Assembly: GCA_002633005.1 (NCBI GenBank)
Contig: NMRA01000045.1
Location: forward strand, 64,001-128,000
Origin: Phoronis australis
Lineage: Eukaryota; Phoronida; Phoronidae
Direction of reading: 5' to 3'
Length of the DNA stretch: 64,000 nucleotides
The notes below the pieces were generated by a model, which saw nothing but the letters and a program-made list of their open reading frames with translations, ran no database searches and was not told the DNA's origin. How positions within the stretch are numbered: the first letter of the stretch is position 1; every line of letters starts with the position of its first letter. Positions 1-10,662 of the stretch are shown here, in pieces. The position numbers and the translations under genes were made by a program.

Positions 1-393
1 GACTCTTGTTTTTCTTATTCTACTCTCCGAAGGTTACCTACGGTACATACGGTTTGCCATCACATAATTGAAGCTTTGGTATAAATATGAGCCGCATTTT
101 AAGCTTTACACAGTATGATAATGGTCACCAATTTCAAGGTACAACGGCACCTCCCTAACCAAATATAGGATAGGCTCTGTGCCCCACCCCAGGGTAATGG
201 CTGATAAAGCCAACAGGAGTTAGCCGTATCAGCCTACATCTGTATTGTATGCCGAGAGAAGTGACCAGTGATAGTTTATTCCGTAGCAACCCTCTCTTGG
301 AGGTATGGCAGACACCATGAAACATCATGGGATTCATACAGAATCATGTTTAAATCACAGGCATCCTCATTTTCAGGTCGTCCCCAATGCGCC

Positions 394-394
<1 letters not shown>
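1..394. other. Unassigned left edge
   Basis: No gene, RNA or repeat structure is recognised. Short open frames here have no splice context and no recognisable protein sequence. Confidence 0.3.

Positions 395-396
<2 letters not shown>

Positions 397-476
<80 letters not shown>
397..476. repeat. (AT)n microsatellite
   Basis: About 40 uninterrupted AT dinucleotides. It produces meaningless Ile-Tyr repeats in translated frames on both strands. Confidence 0.97.
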
Positions 477-478
<2 letters not shown>

Positions 479-1035
479 CAAGGTATGACACTCGGGACTA
501 GAAATTCCACGGGTGCTTCACTTCAGCCGTCCATATCAAACACAAAACTCAATACATTTACATAAACCAGGTGTTCAACAAACCATGACCAATTGTTCTT
601 TCTTCTAATGCCATTCACGGTATCCTCCTCTAGCGAGTTCGTAACAAATTTACCGTAGTTAATGTACTGGGGACAATCAGAAGCTGAGGGCGCCTGTGGT
701 TTGAATTAGCCTTTGCGGCGTGTCCGTGGCTGTTTTTTGGGTCGGGATACATCGAGCAGAAATCCTTAACAGGCACAAACCCACGAAATGAAGCAGATTA
801 CGATCTACGTGCTCGTTCCCTGCCCGTTAATTGATCAACAGTAAGCAGTTCAGCAACACTCACCATGTTGTAGCATAGACAGCTCGCCTAATAGACCAAA
901 CATAAACATGTGCGATTCCTACCCAGAAGCTTGATGAAACAATCATACAAGCGAGGAACCGACCTCGGTTTCGCCTGCTGATTTGGTGGAGTACTAAGTC
1001 TCGATAGAGGTAGTAGTTCTGTCGATAAAGATTGT
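477..1035. other. Unassigned stretch
   Basis: Nothing coding is seen. A degenerate copy of the following minisatellite unit (AGTCTCGATAGAGG) lies near 1000, so the array may once have been longer. Confidence 0.4.
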
Positions 1036-1161
1036 AAGTCTATCACTAGAGTTAATAAGTCTATCCATAGAGATAATAAGTCTATCGATAGAGATACTAA
1101 GTCTATCGATAGAGAAATGAAATTTATCGATAGAGATAATAAGTCTATCGATAGAGTTCAC
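1036..1161. repeat. 21-bp minisatellite containing ATCGAT
   Basis: Six head-to-tail 21-bp units with consensus AAGTCTATCGATAGAGATAAT. Each is centred on the palindrome CTATCGATAG, which is degenerate in the first two copies. The array starts at 1036 and the last unit starts at 1141. There is no associated gene. Confidence 0.93.
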
Positions 1162-2289
1162 AACAGAGAAAAAATTTGCCGTTCCGTCCTTTACATTATT
1201 TTGTATTGCCAGCTATATTGATCGCATTTCATTCTTTTTAGGTCGTCCATTTTTATAGTTATTTCACCCGCACACAAATGTGATGGTGGTAATACGACGA
1301 AGTACATACACACAATGGGTCTTTATTACCATACCTCAAATTCACATGTACATATCTATTTGTGAATGTATGTTTCACATGTTTAGCTGTAGTGAACAAA
1401 GCCCTCAATCAAATTAGCTTGGTGCTGTTCCCTATCACAGTAGAGCAAGGTGTCCGAATGTTGTGGGAACATAATGTTGTAAAGTGAAGCGCAGTGGCAT
1501 TGGAATATAGAATACAGCAGCTTCTGCGGAACACATGTATCGCACTGTGCTGTCTTCCAGTAAATGGAGTCTAACCACACACCTCTTTCAACGTGTCCAG
1601 TACCTGACCCTGTATTGCATGCAGGTACTCTCGCCGATTGGGTTCATGGAGGATTGGTGTTCATAGGCAGTAAATTTCAAAGACCTTGGCACAATAAAAT
1701 TCTTCGCTCCCTCTTTCCCATTTATGAACATCATGATGAAGTTTTCAACCAATAATCGAGATTTTTAAATAATTATTTACAAAAAGACTTTTTCGTAGTA
1801 ACCGGAACCTGTAACAGAGAAAAGAAAAACAACAAATATACTTGGGAGCCATTTTGATACATCAGTGTTCTCCACCGCCAGTTTTAACATGTCGCTTCAA
1901 GAGGGTAGAGTTCAGTAATGATAGAACTTCGCAAAAATCTAACCAAAATCACGCGTTCTCATTTAAAATACACGCAACATCTCAAGTAATCTTGCGAAGT
2001 CTTGCATTTCAACGAAGTCCTAGCGTTAGTGAACTCAGGGCAGGTCTGTTGGTGCTCCATCAGGTTTGAGTAACCGGCAACATACGGGCTTTTTTGCCCA
2101 TAACAAAGAATGCCTGCCCGATCGAGTCCAGTTAGGACTTTCTGACAGGTGAGGATTATCACTATTATTTAGCATGACACACTCAATAACAATCTTAATA
2201 TATGTCAGAATATAGACTGACAATGTTTTAAGTTGTAACGTTTTTTTTTTTTTCTGTTTGATTGGCATGACCCCTGAGTTAAGCAAAGT
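1162..2289. other. Unassigned stretch
   Basis: No supported gene. A poly-T run lies near 2240. Several open frames of 60-80 codons overlap on both strands and none shows family features. Confidence 0.3.
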
Positions 2290-2940
2290 GATTATGTAAT
2301 TTGTTTACTGCAGAATAGTAAGGAACTTTATAGAAGACTGAGGTCAATACAATGATGATGTCATTTGTTTACTACAGTATAGTGAGAAACTCTAGCATGA
2401 CAGTGATTGATGTAGTCTTTAATATTCTAGAGAATAGTACATGTTTGTAGAATGGTTGGGTAGATTCAGTAAAGTTCTAGAATGTGCTTGAATTGATGTA
2501 AAGTTCCAGAACGATGCATTAGGCTATAAATACACAAGCACGGGTTTGTGTTAGTCAGATCAAGTTGAGTACAAGAAGATCAAGTCAGAGAGATCAAGTC
2601 AGTTCAAGAGAAGATCAAGTCAGTTCTAGAAAGTTCATCAGGAGAATTACAGTAGAGTTGCAGTGAAGAGAATCAGCAGTTACAGCGATAGTCAATAGAG
2701 AACCAGTTGTAGAGACAGCAGGTTATTGAATCGACGAGTGTAACAGTTGCTGAACGTGTCTCAGAAGTTCATCAGAAGTCAAGGTTTCGCAGCACTGGCT
2801 GGAGCATAGAACAGACATTACGGCGGACGTTTTGTTTGAGTAGACTTGTGAACATACGGTCGGGATTAATAAAGATTGACTCGAACCAGTCTTCAGGCAA
2901 TCGTCGCACCGAAAGCACTTAGCACCGGTCTGTAACAACC
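2290..2940 (+). repeat. Possible solo LTR-like sequence
   Basis: An LTR-like order of signals is visible. A TATA box (CTATAAATA) lies at 2524-2532. A transcribed-looking purine-rich stretch with three copies of AGATCAAGTCAG follows at about 2575-2625. A polyadenylation signal (AATAAA) is at 2868-2873, and the segment ends near TGTAACA at about 2937. No second LTR, gag or pol is found next to it, so this is at best a solo LTR. Both ends are approximate because no target-site duplication was identified. A host promoter or first exon is an alternative. Confidence 0.35.
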
Positions 2941-3175
2941 TGCGCCCACCCACACACGGGGAAAAACGTGACAATTTAATTAAATCAGTTCTTGGCCACA
3001 GCAAGATTAAAAACCGGACGATAGCCGCACGAATGAAGAAGATCATGTTAAATCAACGTTTCGTCTATTCGTTAGACATCATCAAGATATAAACATAGCA
3101 CAGCAAGTGCAACATACAGCTGGACTGCGCATGCTCGAAAAATGGCGGCTGCTTTTTTAAATTTGCTCCCATTCA

Positions 3176-4005
3176 TTGGATGATTCTGAGTGGCAAATTG
3201 TACGTAAACGTAAACCAAGCAAGGACAGTAGCGAGTTAAGGACAACCATGAACCGTACAGGTGATAAAGGTATTAAAAAGTTTTTAATTCTCAACCTACA
3301 ATTAGTGAAGCTATATCAAGCATGCCGACCTCTCCAGCTCCACGTGATCATCAAGGTGAGATATCTGAACTCATGTTGAAAGAAATCCAAGATCTAAAGT
3401 CAGCACAAGATGGGCTTATAAAAACGTTTGAATCCAAAATGGATAAAATACGCCATGAGATTACAAATTATATTGATACCAAGCTAAAATCCTTCAAGGC
3501 GGATATTGACATGGGTTTTGCATGTCTCGAAAACCGTGTCAGCGCGTTGGAGAAGCAGATTTAGTCATTTAGAACGACCCTTTGAAAAACAATGACTTGT
3601 GTATTATCGCATCAGGCATAGTCAACGGAACCCGACCTTTACGCGAAGTGATTGAAGAACTGTTGTGTGGCATGATGTGTCCTTACTGGATTGCACGGGC
3701 CGGTGAACGCTCGACAAGGGGATGCCAGACCTCCCTTGGTCAAATTAGCTGTTGAGTCACTGGCTCAAAAACTTTTAGTGCTGCAGAACAAGCAAAATTT
3801 AAAGGGCACGCCTTTATTTCAACGACTTTTTCTTCGTGGATGCAAATCTCTCACTGGCAGGTTAATTGAAATTAATTTCAAAACAATCATTGAAACTTTG
3901 CCGAACAACAAGGAATTCGAGATCCCTTCAAATGGTCGAATTGTGAGAGTGGCCACAGGTGAGGAGGCTGACTCGGGGAACAAAACAGTTCGTGGTGCAG
4001 AATAG
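3176..4005 (+). pseudogene. LINE A ORF1 relic
   Basis: The segment begins with the acidic/basic motif DDSEWQIVRKRK (3179 on) and shifts frame near 3320. It continues in a predicted coiled coil (about 3340-3560, rich in Lys, Glu, Leu and Ile). After another disruption it resumes with an open frame at 3691-4005 that contains GRLIEINFKTIIETLP and a downstream NGRIV. The order coiled coil, then a basic RNA-binding-like C-terminal domain, is what ORF1 proteins of APE-type LINEs show. It lies directly upstream of the endonuclease. No intact frame remains. Confidence 0.65.
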
Positions 4006-4136
4006 GACAGCGTTTTGAGGATTTGCGAGGCCGGTGTCTGTGGTTGGACTAGAAACAATTCATTGCTCCTTGAACAAGTGCTGTCTTCATTCAACGCCTA
4101 GAAACTCATTTACATGCAAATAAATCTATTACTTTG

Positions 4137-5690
4137 CCCGGTTATTGTTGGTACGGACACAATAGGCAGCTTATAAACAAGCGGGCCCCAAGAGGTTCGG
4201 GTGCGGTGAGAATATTTGTTAAAAATGATTTGTTTAAAACATATTAAACTGACTAGCCGCTACCCGGGTAGCAGCTAGTGGGAAACGCCGACTGGAAATA
4301 GCTACACCTAAGAGTGAACCGAGTGTTCATCGCAAGAGACAGGAATATTACTAAAGAGACCGTGTTCAAAGCTTCAAGCAGAGTTTCAGACACTGTCAGA
4401 TATTAGCAAGCAAGGTGTGCGGCTGCGGGATTCTTTCCGTAGGCAGTACAAATTTCTTTCCAGAACATCCACCTTGCCCGTTACAGCCGTTCATAGAAGT
4501 AAAAATCTATTAAACGTTAAAAAAGGGAAAATCTGTCGTCGTTTTGAAAACAGTCCATACTCGTGACACGCGCACGTAGGCCTACGCGCCATTTCCCTAA
4601 AACTTTGCGATATCTCTCGAGAGTTTGATCTGAAATTGAGTTTTCTGGTATTAAAAGAGTAAAAACTTGTAACGAAACGAAATCACTTCCGATTGTTATG
4701 ATCTGTACACAACCTCGCAGTTGATTGAAGAACATGGAAATTGGCCAATAGGTGACTCAATGGCGCCCAAAGAGCGCATAGCAATTTTAGCAGCAGAATA
4801 ACTGAAGAACGCCAATGTTCCAACACCCGGGTAAATAATTTAGTTTACCCAAGGAAGAGTAAACAATTTTTAATGAGTCATCATCAATTTGGGTAGCGAC
4901 AGACCCGATAAATTATATACCGGAGGGAGTGAAATTAAGCCGACCGACTGACGTCACCAAGGCCAGTACGAAGCTGGCCACCCTCCTTCCGCGTCCGCGA
5001 AAAAACGGCCCGCGAGAAAAAATATAAGACACCTCAAATCCTAATAGGGGGCCGGTACAATACCTGGGACCAGGGCGGTGCCGAAACGGGCGCAACGAAG
5101 GTCTGTAGTGGAGCGGGGGAGACGGAGTTTGTGCAAACGATGCATTTTATATAATAGATATTGTTGATAAGTCGTGTGATGGTATATTAGCTTTAAGACT
5201 AACCCATATGCACTCAGACTATTGTATAATTGTATTCTTTTGCTATTTACCACCTGAGAATTCTTCAAGGGGTTGTGATCCAGATAGTTTCTATAGCCAT
5301 CTATTATGCCAGTTATATTTACATGCAGATATAGCAGATGACGTTTTTATATGTGAAGATTTTAACCCGAGAGTGGGTAACTTGAATGATTACATTCCAG
5401 ATGTTGATTGTCAAGTAAATTAACGAGTCGTAATTGATAAAGTTGTAAATAGTCATTGTGGAAGTTTGATTGACTTTTAGCTCGGTTCTAAAACTTGCAT
5501 AGTCAATGGTAGGAAAGAGATTAGTAAAGATAACTTCACCTCAATAAGTCATAGAGGAAGAGCGGTTGTAGATTGCTTTATTGTCCCCCATTAGTGGCTT
5601 CAGTCTTGTCTTAAATTTAAGGTTCATGTTTGTACAGAGGTAGTTGACAAACATCTTTTACAGGGTCTATTATCGGAAAAGTCAAAACTG
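4137..5690 (+). pseudogene. LINE A ORF2 endonuclease, interrupted
   Basis: An APE-type endonuclease starts at 4137-4244 with YCWYGHNR and RGSGAVRIFVKNDLF. It is cut at KTY and resumes at 5145 as FYIIDIVDKSCDGILAL, followed by CYLPPENSSRG and FICEDFNPRVG. The last is the GDFN metal-site motif with the Gly replaced by Glu. A His motif region (ISHRGRAVVDCFIVPH) lies near 5545-5590. The 4249-5144 segment is foreign to the domain. Stops such as TAA at 5421 confirm a pseudogene. Confidence 0.8.
4249..5144. mobile_element. 0.9 kb insertion inside the LINE A endonuclease
   Basis: The endonuclease reading frame stops matching at 4244 and resumes at 5145. The sequence between has no LINE similarity and is more GC-rich than its surroundings. 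Near its left end lies a perfect 14-bp palindrome, GCTACCCGGGTAGC (4259-4272), within a longer imperfect hairpin (ACTAGC...GCTAGT). No clear target duplication or coding sequence is seen, so the type of element is unknown. Confidence 0.5.
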
Positions 5691-5720
5691 CCTGATCACA
5701 GTGTATGGTTAGTAGAAATT

Positions 5721-6760
5721 ATGCTACACGTTCCAGTAAATATCAGTGACGAATCTGTAGAGGATCACGGTACAGATAACTCCTTTGATATGCGATTTAG
5801 AAAACGGTTTAAATTAAATTCTATTCCTGGTGCATTCATGGATAATGAGATTTTTAAAAGGGCGATTGGAGAGTTGCTTTTAATATTAGAAAATGAGTGT
5901 CGAAGACAATATGAAGTTGATGAGATTTATAACTCCCTCTGCGAAATTATAAAAACAGAAATAGAACTGCATTTAAGATGTACTAAAAGTTGTAATAAAA
6001 ATTTGAGAAAAACAAGCCCTTTTGGAATGATGAATTAATGCAACTTTGGAAAAACGTGGCCAAAAAAGAAAAAGTATTTCTCAAAGAAAAAATACTAAAC
6101 GACGAAGGGAGCAACTGTATGAATATAAGAACTCTAGATATTACTTTGACAAATGATTCAGGTTTTTAAAAAGGCAGTATTTGAAAAATAAATTAACACT
6201 GATTGAAGAATCATGTGAAAATGACCCCAATGTTTTTTGGAAGGAACTCAAGAACTTAGGACATCAGCTCAAGAAGAGACATGAAAATACTATTCCCTCA
6301 GAAAGATGGGAGGCCAGTTTTAGAGATTTATTTTCGAAAATTCCAATGGCAGAAAGTCAAAACGTAGAGGATTTGGAGAAAGCAATGCAATATTCTGAAC
6401 TTTCGGGTCATGTAAAGGATTTACTGGAAAAAAGTTTTTTCGTTTTTTGAAGCTTATTCTGTTATTCGCAAATTAAAATCGGGTAAGGCCACTGGTATAG
6501 ACGGGATCCCATACGAAGTGCTATATTTTGGTCTCGCTCTTTCAGAAGGTCTTTGACACTGGATTTATTCCATCATTATGGTACAAAGCGATTATCACCC
6601 CTATACCGAAAGGATCAGATAGAAATTTGAATTTACCTTACAATTATAGAGGCATTATCTTGCTCTCCACCGTGAGCAAAGTGTATTGTAATGTACTAAA
6701 CAGGAGATTAACCGAGTTTCTGAATATCCTGACTTTCGATCATGCCTTTGCTTGCTGCTA
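5721..6760 (+). pseudogene. LINE A ORF2 linker and reverse-transcriptase fingers
   Basis: A charged linker (5721-6450, several frames) leads into the conserved RT segment KSGKATGIDGIPYEVL at about 6474-6521. After a frameshift this continues as FIPSLWYKAIITPIPKGSD and YRGIILLSTVSKVYCNVLNR (6550-6700). These are RT domain blocks 0-2 of LINEs. The frame ends at TFDHAFACC near 6760, where an unrelated interspersed repeat begins. The RT palm (FxDFxxAFD, QG, YADD) is absent from the following sequence. Confidence 0.85.
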
Positions 6761-7016
6761 ACATGGATTTAGCAAGCTTAAAACTGTTGATTCTGGCAGT
6801 CTGACTGAACACGTCACCACTTCACCTTAAATAAAATGCATACGTAAAATTTGCACAGCCACATAGAATTGCCTTGATACGATGCTGCTCGAGAATTACA
6901 CATAAACGTGGAATACTCAAATACGCAATTGGTATCGACGGAAGTTATAATAAAGCTCTTCACATCATGGTCATGGATGCGTTTTTTTAAAGAAAATTAG
7001 TTCCGTTGGTCGACTA
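6746..7016. repeat. Interspersed repeat, copy 1 (inside LINE A)
   Basis: About 270 bp beginning TTTGCTTGCTGCTAACATGG and ending TTCCGTTGGTCGACTA. A second copy at 9774-10039 has the same order and orientation, by eye 80-90% alike. It has no coding capacity. Its left edge replaces LINE sequence at 6750. Confidence 0.8.
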
Positions 7017-7026
7017 TTCTTCATTT

Positions 7027-7230
7027 GTGTTACACTCAGATACTTATAACATTCTCTTAAATTCACAATGCGATCGCACAAAATGAATTCAAAACTCGTT
7101 CTTACATGTTCCCTCTTGCGAAAATGAATCACATCAGTCTTAGAAAATTTTACAGATATTTGCCACCTTCATTTTGTGCGATCGCATTGTGAATTTAAGA
7201 GAATGTTATAAGTATCTGTGTGTAACACTG
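7027..7230. repeat. 61-bp inverted repeat in LINE A
   Basis: The left arm (7027-7087) and right arm (7169-7230) are reverse complements with one mismatch, separated by an 81-bp spacer. Read on the minus strand, the spacer and left arm encode VKFSKTDVIHFRKRE and then the same LINE residues (CDRIVNLRECYKYL) that the right arm encodes on the + strand. This is therefore an inverted duplication of LINE coding sequence, not a simple hairpin. Confidence 0.92.
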
Positions 7231-8083
7231 AACGAGTTTATGGATTTCAGTTTGACAGCTGAGATACTGGCAAACTCCGCGTCTAGAGGGTTGGGAGCTC
7301 TGGTGAGCAAGTACAAACATACATGTATTGGTAACATGGGTTTCAACAGTTACAGTAAATGTTTTGAAATGTCAGCAGCTTCAATTCTAGAATGTGGTTC
7401 TGGAATTTGGGGATACTCTCAATATTCCAAATGCGAAATGATCAGAACGAGAACGCTACGTATATTCTTAGGGATCCACAAGTATGCTGCCAATGCAGTA
7501 CTTTATGGCGACTCAGGCTGGCCAAATTCACACTACAAACAACATGAAAATAGGCTGAGGCTCTGGAATCGTTTAGTTCTAATGGATGAAAGCAGAATTT
7601 CAAAAAAGTATTTTTATGGGACCTTAAACATCGGAACTCCTGCAATTGGTCAAGTTCAATATTTAAAATTATGGAGAAATGCGACTTTTTAGAAAATTTC
7701 AGGAACAAACAAATTGTGTCTCTCGAAAACTTCAAAACATTCAAGTTCCAGTTACAAGAGTTAAACTGGTTAAAATAATCACTGAGAAACCAAAACTGTG
7801 CTTATGTAGGTCTGTTAAGAATGACTATTGTGTAGAAGAGTATTTACGTCTGCCGGTGTCTCAGAGGTCCGTCATAGCTCGATTGAGAGCAGGCATTCTA
7901 TCATTAGAGGTTGAGGTGGGGCGGTACTTCGGAATTCCTGTGAATGAACGGATTTGTCGTGTTTGTAAAAACGGAATCGAAGATGAATTTCATTTCATTT
8001 TTGATAATTGTGAAAAATATACTCACATTCGAGCATTTTTATACGGAATTCTGCCCTACCTCAAATATTCCAAAATAACTTGA
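7169..8083 (+). pseudogene. LINE A ORF2 C-terminal region
   Basis: Two overlapping frames (7174-7692, then 7679-8083) join by a frameshift near 7685. The first covers the post-palm thumb and connection region (CDRIVNLRECYKYLCVTLNE, SILECGSGIWGY). The second ends with a Cys/His cluster CRVCKNGIEDEFHFIFDNC typical of the C-terminal end of CR1/L2/Jockey-type ORF2 proteins. A stop follows at 8081, and the 3' UTR runs to about 8312. Confidence 0.85.
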
Positions 8084-8312
8084 AAGGTCTAGCGAAATTC
8101 ATTCAAGACGCTTTGCAGTGTAGAAGTAAGTATTTGTTTATAAACTAGTCTGAAGTGGTCATATTTGAGCGTGTGCAACATGTTATGTAATGGTTTAATT
8201 ATTATTAAGTGACTGAATAAGCCCCTTGAGGCTGGGGGTGTGGTGAATATTCTGTCTTAGAGATTGTATTTACTGGCACCCTTATGTCACTATAATAAAT
8301 AAATAATAAGAA

Positions 8313-8740
8313 TAAAGGCTCAGGTGACATCCATGAAGTGAAGTGAGAGATACAGAGTAGTCAGCAGCTGGTCATCACCATAGTTGCAGGGTCACTGAGA
8401 GCTGCAATATTCCGCAGCAGGACTGATTCCACATCAGCCGAAATGAATGATTAAAACGGGAAACGCGAAACTTTTGAAGAGATGACACTGTAGTTGTAAG
8501 CCTACGCCGGAGACAAAAGAAGACCCCGGCGCGACTGCATGGGCTCGGTTCGCTTTTTACAACACATGGACAAAAATATATTTACATGTATCTATGGCAC
8601 TGCACTAAAGACTGGTATAAAGATCTTGGCCACTTACCTATAATATAAAAGTACTTTTAACGGAAAGAATAAGCGAGGAACTCTCACCTCGTTATCGTGG
8701 CAGCGAACGGGTGCGCTTAAAAAACCGAGGCCGCCCCTTC
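8313..8740. other. Unassigned stretch after LINE A
   Basis: No gene or repeat family recognised. Confidence 0.3.
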
Positions 8741-8762
8741 GCTTTATTCGAATTTCAAAAAA

Positions 8763-9140
8763 TTATTCAACGTTGACATATTGAGCACGCGACTTAGCAG
8801 GTGTAAACGGTAAACACAGGCCGCGGACGAATACCCCCGAATAGTGTTTGGCTTTGAGAAAGTAGCGCGTACGCCGGATCGACTCAGTCCACGACTCATT
8901 AAGACAAAGAAAAAACACATTGGGGATTTGCAACCACAGAAACCGGCGCTTTTCCGTCGCGGGAATAATTGGGAAAGAGGCGTCGGGTAAGGGGAGGGTG
9001 TTCTCGTGGCCACTCTCGAGAAGTTTCTGTCCGATGGCAGTTGCCCACTCAACATCCGGGTCTGAAGTTAGCGTTTTAATATATTGATTGGATTTGTAAA
9101 ATGATGCTACAGGTACCAATATATCCTTTATTCGTTCCAT
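8763..9140 (-). CDS. Hypothetical intronless 125-residue frame
   Basis: An uninterrupted minus-strand frame starts at an ATG (9138-9140) and ends at TAA (8763-8765), with an AATAAA signal about 17 bases beyond the stop. The protein begins MERIKDILVPV and is not recognised. It has no signal peptide, no membrane span and no known motif. The base composition is more GC-rich than nearby DNA. A second frame (8744-9055) overlaps it in the same direction, which weakens the case. It could be a processed pseudogene, part of an unrecognised transposon, or chance. Confidence 0.22.
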   Translation of the reverse strand: MERIKDILVPVASFYKSNQYIKTLTSDPDVEWATAIGQKLLESGHENTLPLPDASFPIIPATEKRRFLWLQIPNVFFLCLNESWTESIRRTRYFLKAKHYSGVFVRGLCLPFTPAKSRAQYVNVE

Positions 9141-9454
9141 TCTATCTTATGGCTTTTTAATTGTTGAAAAAGCACTTGCTAGGATTTATTGCAGTGGTAG
9201 TCATGGCAACTATTTTTCTACTTTCAAAAAATAATACTGGTTTTGAGATACTAGTCTTTAGTTTTAGATTGACTAATGAATACATGCATTAGATTTACGC
9301 ACCTTTTATAGATTTTTAACGAAGGTGTTTCCAAGTTTGGTACACGGGGGTTGCCTTGACATAAGTGTTTTGGAACATACTTGGTAGAACAATCAGTTTT
9401 TACTATAGGCTATTTATACTCTGACGCGTAACTCAGTATACTGTTGTAATTCCA

Positions 9455-9770
9455 AAATACCTGGTTACCCTGGCAACAGTGCAGGTTCAAGCTTGGCAAC
9501 TGCACGAGGGTCACTAAAATTATTTGACCGTGGTCACCTGTCTTACCATGACTGCCATCAAGCTTAAAATCGGTGATCTTGTTTGTGAAAATACCTGGTC
9601 ACCATGCTAACAATCACCAATTCAGCTCCAACAATGAGTCAACCCAAGTACTTCTGTCAAGTTTTCTTTTTCATAATTTACATTCAAACGTGAAGTTGGC
9701 TGACGAATACCTGATTACAATAGCAACGGTGCATATTTCAGCTTGCAACCACCACCTACCCTGACTTTGC
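9455..9770. repeat. Diverged tandem units near the second interspersed repeat
   Basis: The motif AATACCTGGTTACCCTGGCAAC recurs in diverged form at about 9455, 9588 and 9705, a spacing of roughly 117-134 bp. This segment abuts the repeat copy at 9774-10039 and may be the 5' part of the same element, which copy 1 lacks. Confidence 0.45.
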
Positions 9771-9773
9771 CTG

Positions 9774-10039
9774 CTGCTAACATGGATTTAGCAAGCTTAA
9801 AACTGTTGATTCTGGCAGTCTGACTGAACACTTCACCACTTCACCTTAAACAAAATGCATACGTAAAATTGGCACAGCCACGTCCATTTACCGTGATGTG
9901 ATGCTGCTCGAGAATTACTCGTCAACTTGGAATACTCAAATGCGCCTGTGGTATCGACGGAAGTTGTATATCAATTGAGCCCTTCACATCATGGTCATCA
10001 ATGCGTTATTCAAAGAAAATGGGTTCCGTTTGTCGACTA
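9774..10039. repeat. Interspersed repeat, copy 2
   Basis: Same order and orientation as 6746-7016, sharing GCTGCTAACATGGATTTAGC, CAGTCTGACTGAACAC, GCTGCTCGAGAATTAC and GTCGACTA blocks. Noncoding. Confidence 0.8.
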
Positions 10040-10276
10040 GTCGTTATTTTTTTGTGAAAACACCGTACTAATATGGATTACACCCTGATCATGTGACTTA
10101 AAAGAGATTTGGTTGGCCTTTAACGTAGCGAATCTATTCTTTGTAGGAACTTGTAACCTAAGTCTGTATTAGTGTTCACGTAACATCAATTTTCTTGTCG
10201 ACCATTAACCAGTGTACTTATACCTAGATTCACTAAAGTACTTTATATGGATTTGAGCTCAAATAAATGCATTGTT

Positions 10277-10308
10277 ATAATTTTTATTTTTATTTTTATT
10301 TTTATTTT
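10277..10308. repeat. (TTTTA)n simple repeat
   Basis: About six TTTTA units in the candidate pyrimidine tract upstream of the first ATP-grasp exon. Confidence 0.85.
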
Positions 10309-10343
10309 TGGTGTTACTGGAAGTAGAATATGATTCATTTCAG

Positions 10344-10662
10344 GAATTCAGCCACTGAGTACAAACCGTTCGGGCCTCTCGCTGAGAAAACGCTTCTGTG
10401 TATTCGAAGCCAACTTATGGTAACTACAGATGAAGAGATACAAACCTCTTTATGGGCTAAAATGAAGAGAATGGGGCTAAACAAGCTTTACGTGATACTT
10501 CACAAGACCGAAGTGAACCGCTTCTGGTGTGAAAAGATGAAGTCTTTGGGAATCATTGATGAGTTTAATGTTGACGGCTTGATCCACGAGACCGAGGATG
10601 GCCGCACTGTTGAAGAAATCGGCGCCGGAATAATCGAATGGCTGAAGCAGAGAAACATCAAT
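10344..10662 (+). CDS. ATP-grasp gene, exon A
   Basis: The acceptor is ATTTCAG and the donor GTGAGT at 10663. The exon enters in phase 1 or 2 (one base before the first full codon) and leaves in phase 0. It encodes about 106 residues, including KMKRMGLNKLYVILHKTEV and ETEDGRTVEEIGAGIIEWL, an alpha/beta pattern fitting the pre-ATP-grasp region. An in-frame ATG at 10330, upstream of the acceptor, could instead be the start if the exon is not spliced there. I prefer splicing because the acceptor fits. Confidence 0.7.

Larger units (their letters stand above)
3176..8312 (+). mobile_element. Decayed non-LTR retrotransposon (LINE A), near full length
   Basis: Successive + strand segments follow the order of an APE-type LINE: ORF1 relic (3176-4005), endonuclease (4137-4244 and 5145-5690), reverse-transcriptase fingers (6470-6750), C-terminal domain (7169-8083), and a 3' UTR ending in an AT-rich ATAATAAATAAATAATAAG tail near 8285-8312. 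It is dead: stops and frameshifts occur in every domain, and the central reverse-transcriptase palm with the YxDD box is missing. A 0.9 kb insertion splits the endonuclease, a 0.27 kb repeat sits at 6746-7016, and 7027-7168 is inverted. The AT-rich tail and the CxxC...H...C domain fit CR1/L2-like clades, but the clade is not proven. Confidence 0.88.

Noticed and set aside
268-501. Open frames full of Ile-Tyr on both strands
   Set aside because: They are translations of the (AT)n microsatellite.
1036-1161. Regular 21-bp repeats considered as a CRISPR array
   Set aside because: The units are contiguous with no spacers, and the genome is eukaryotic.
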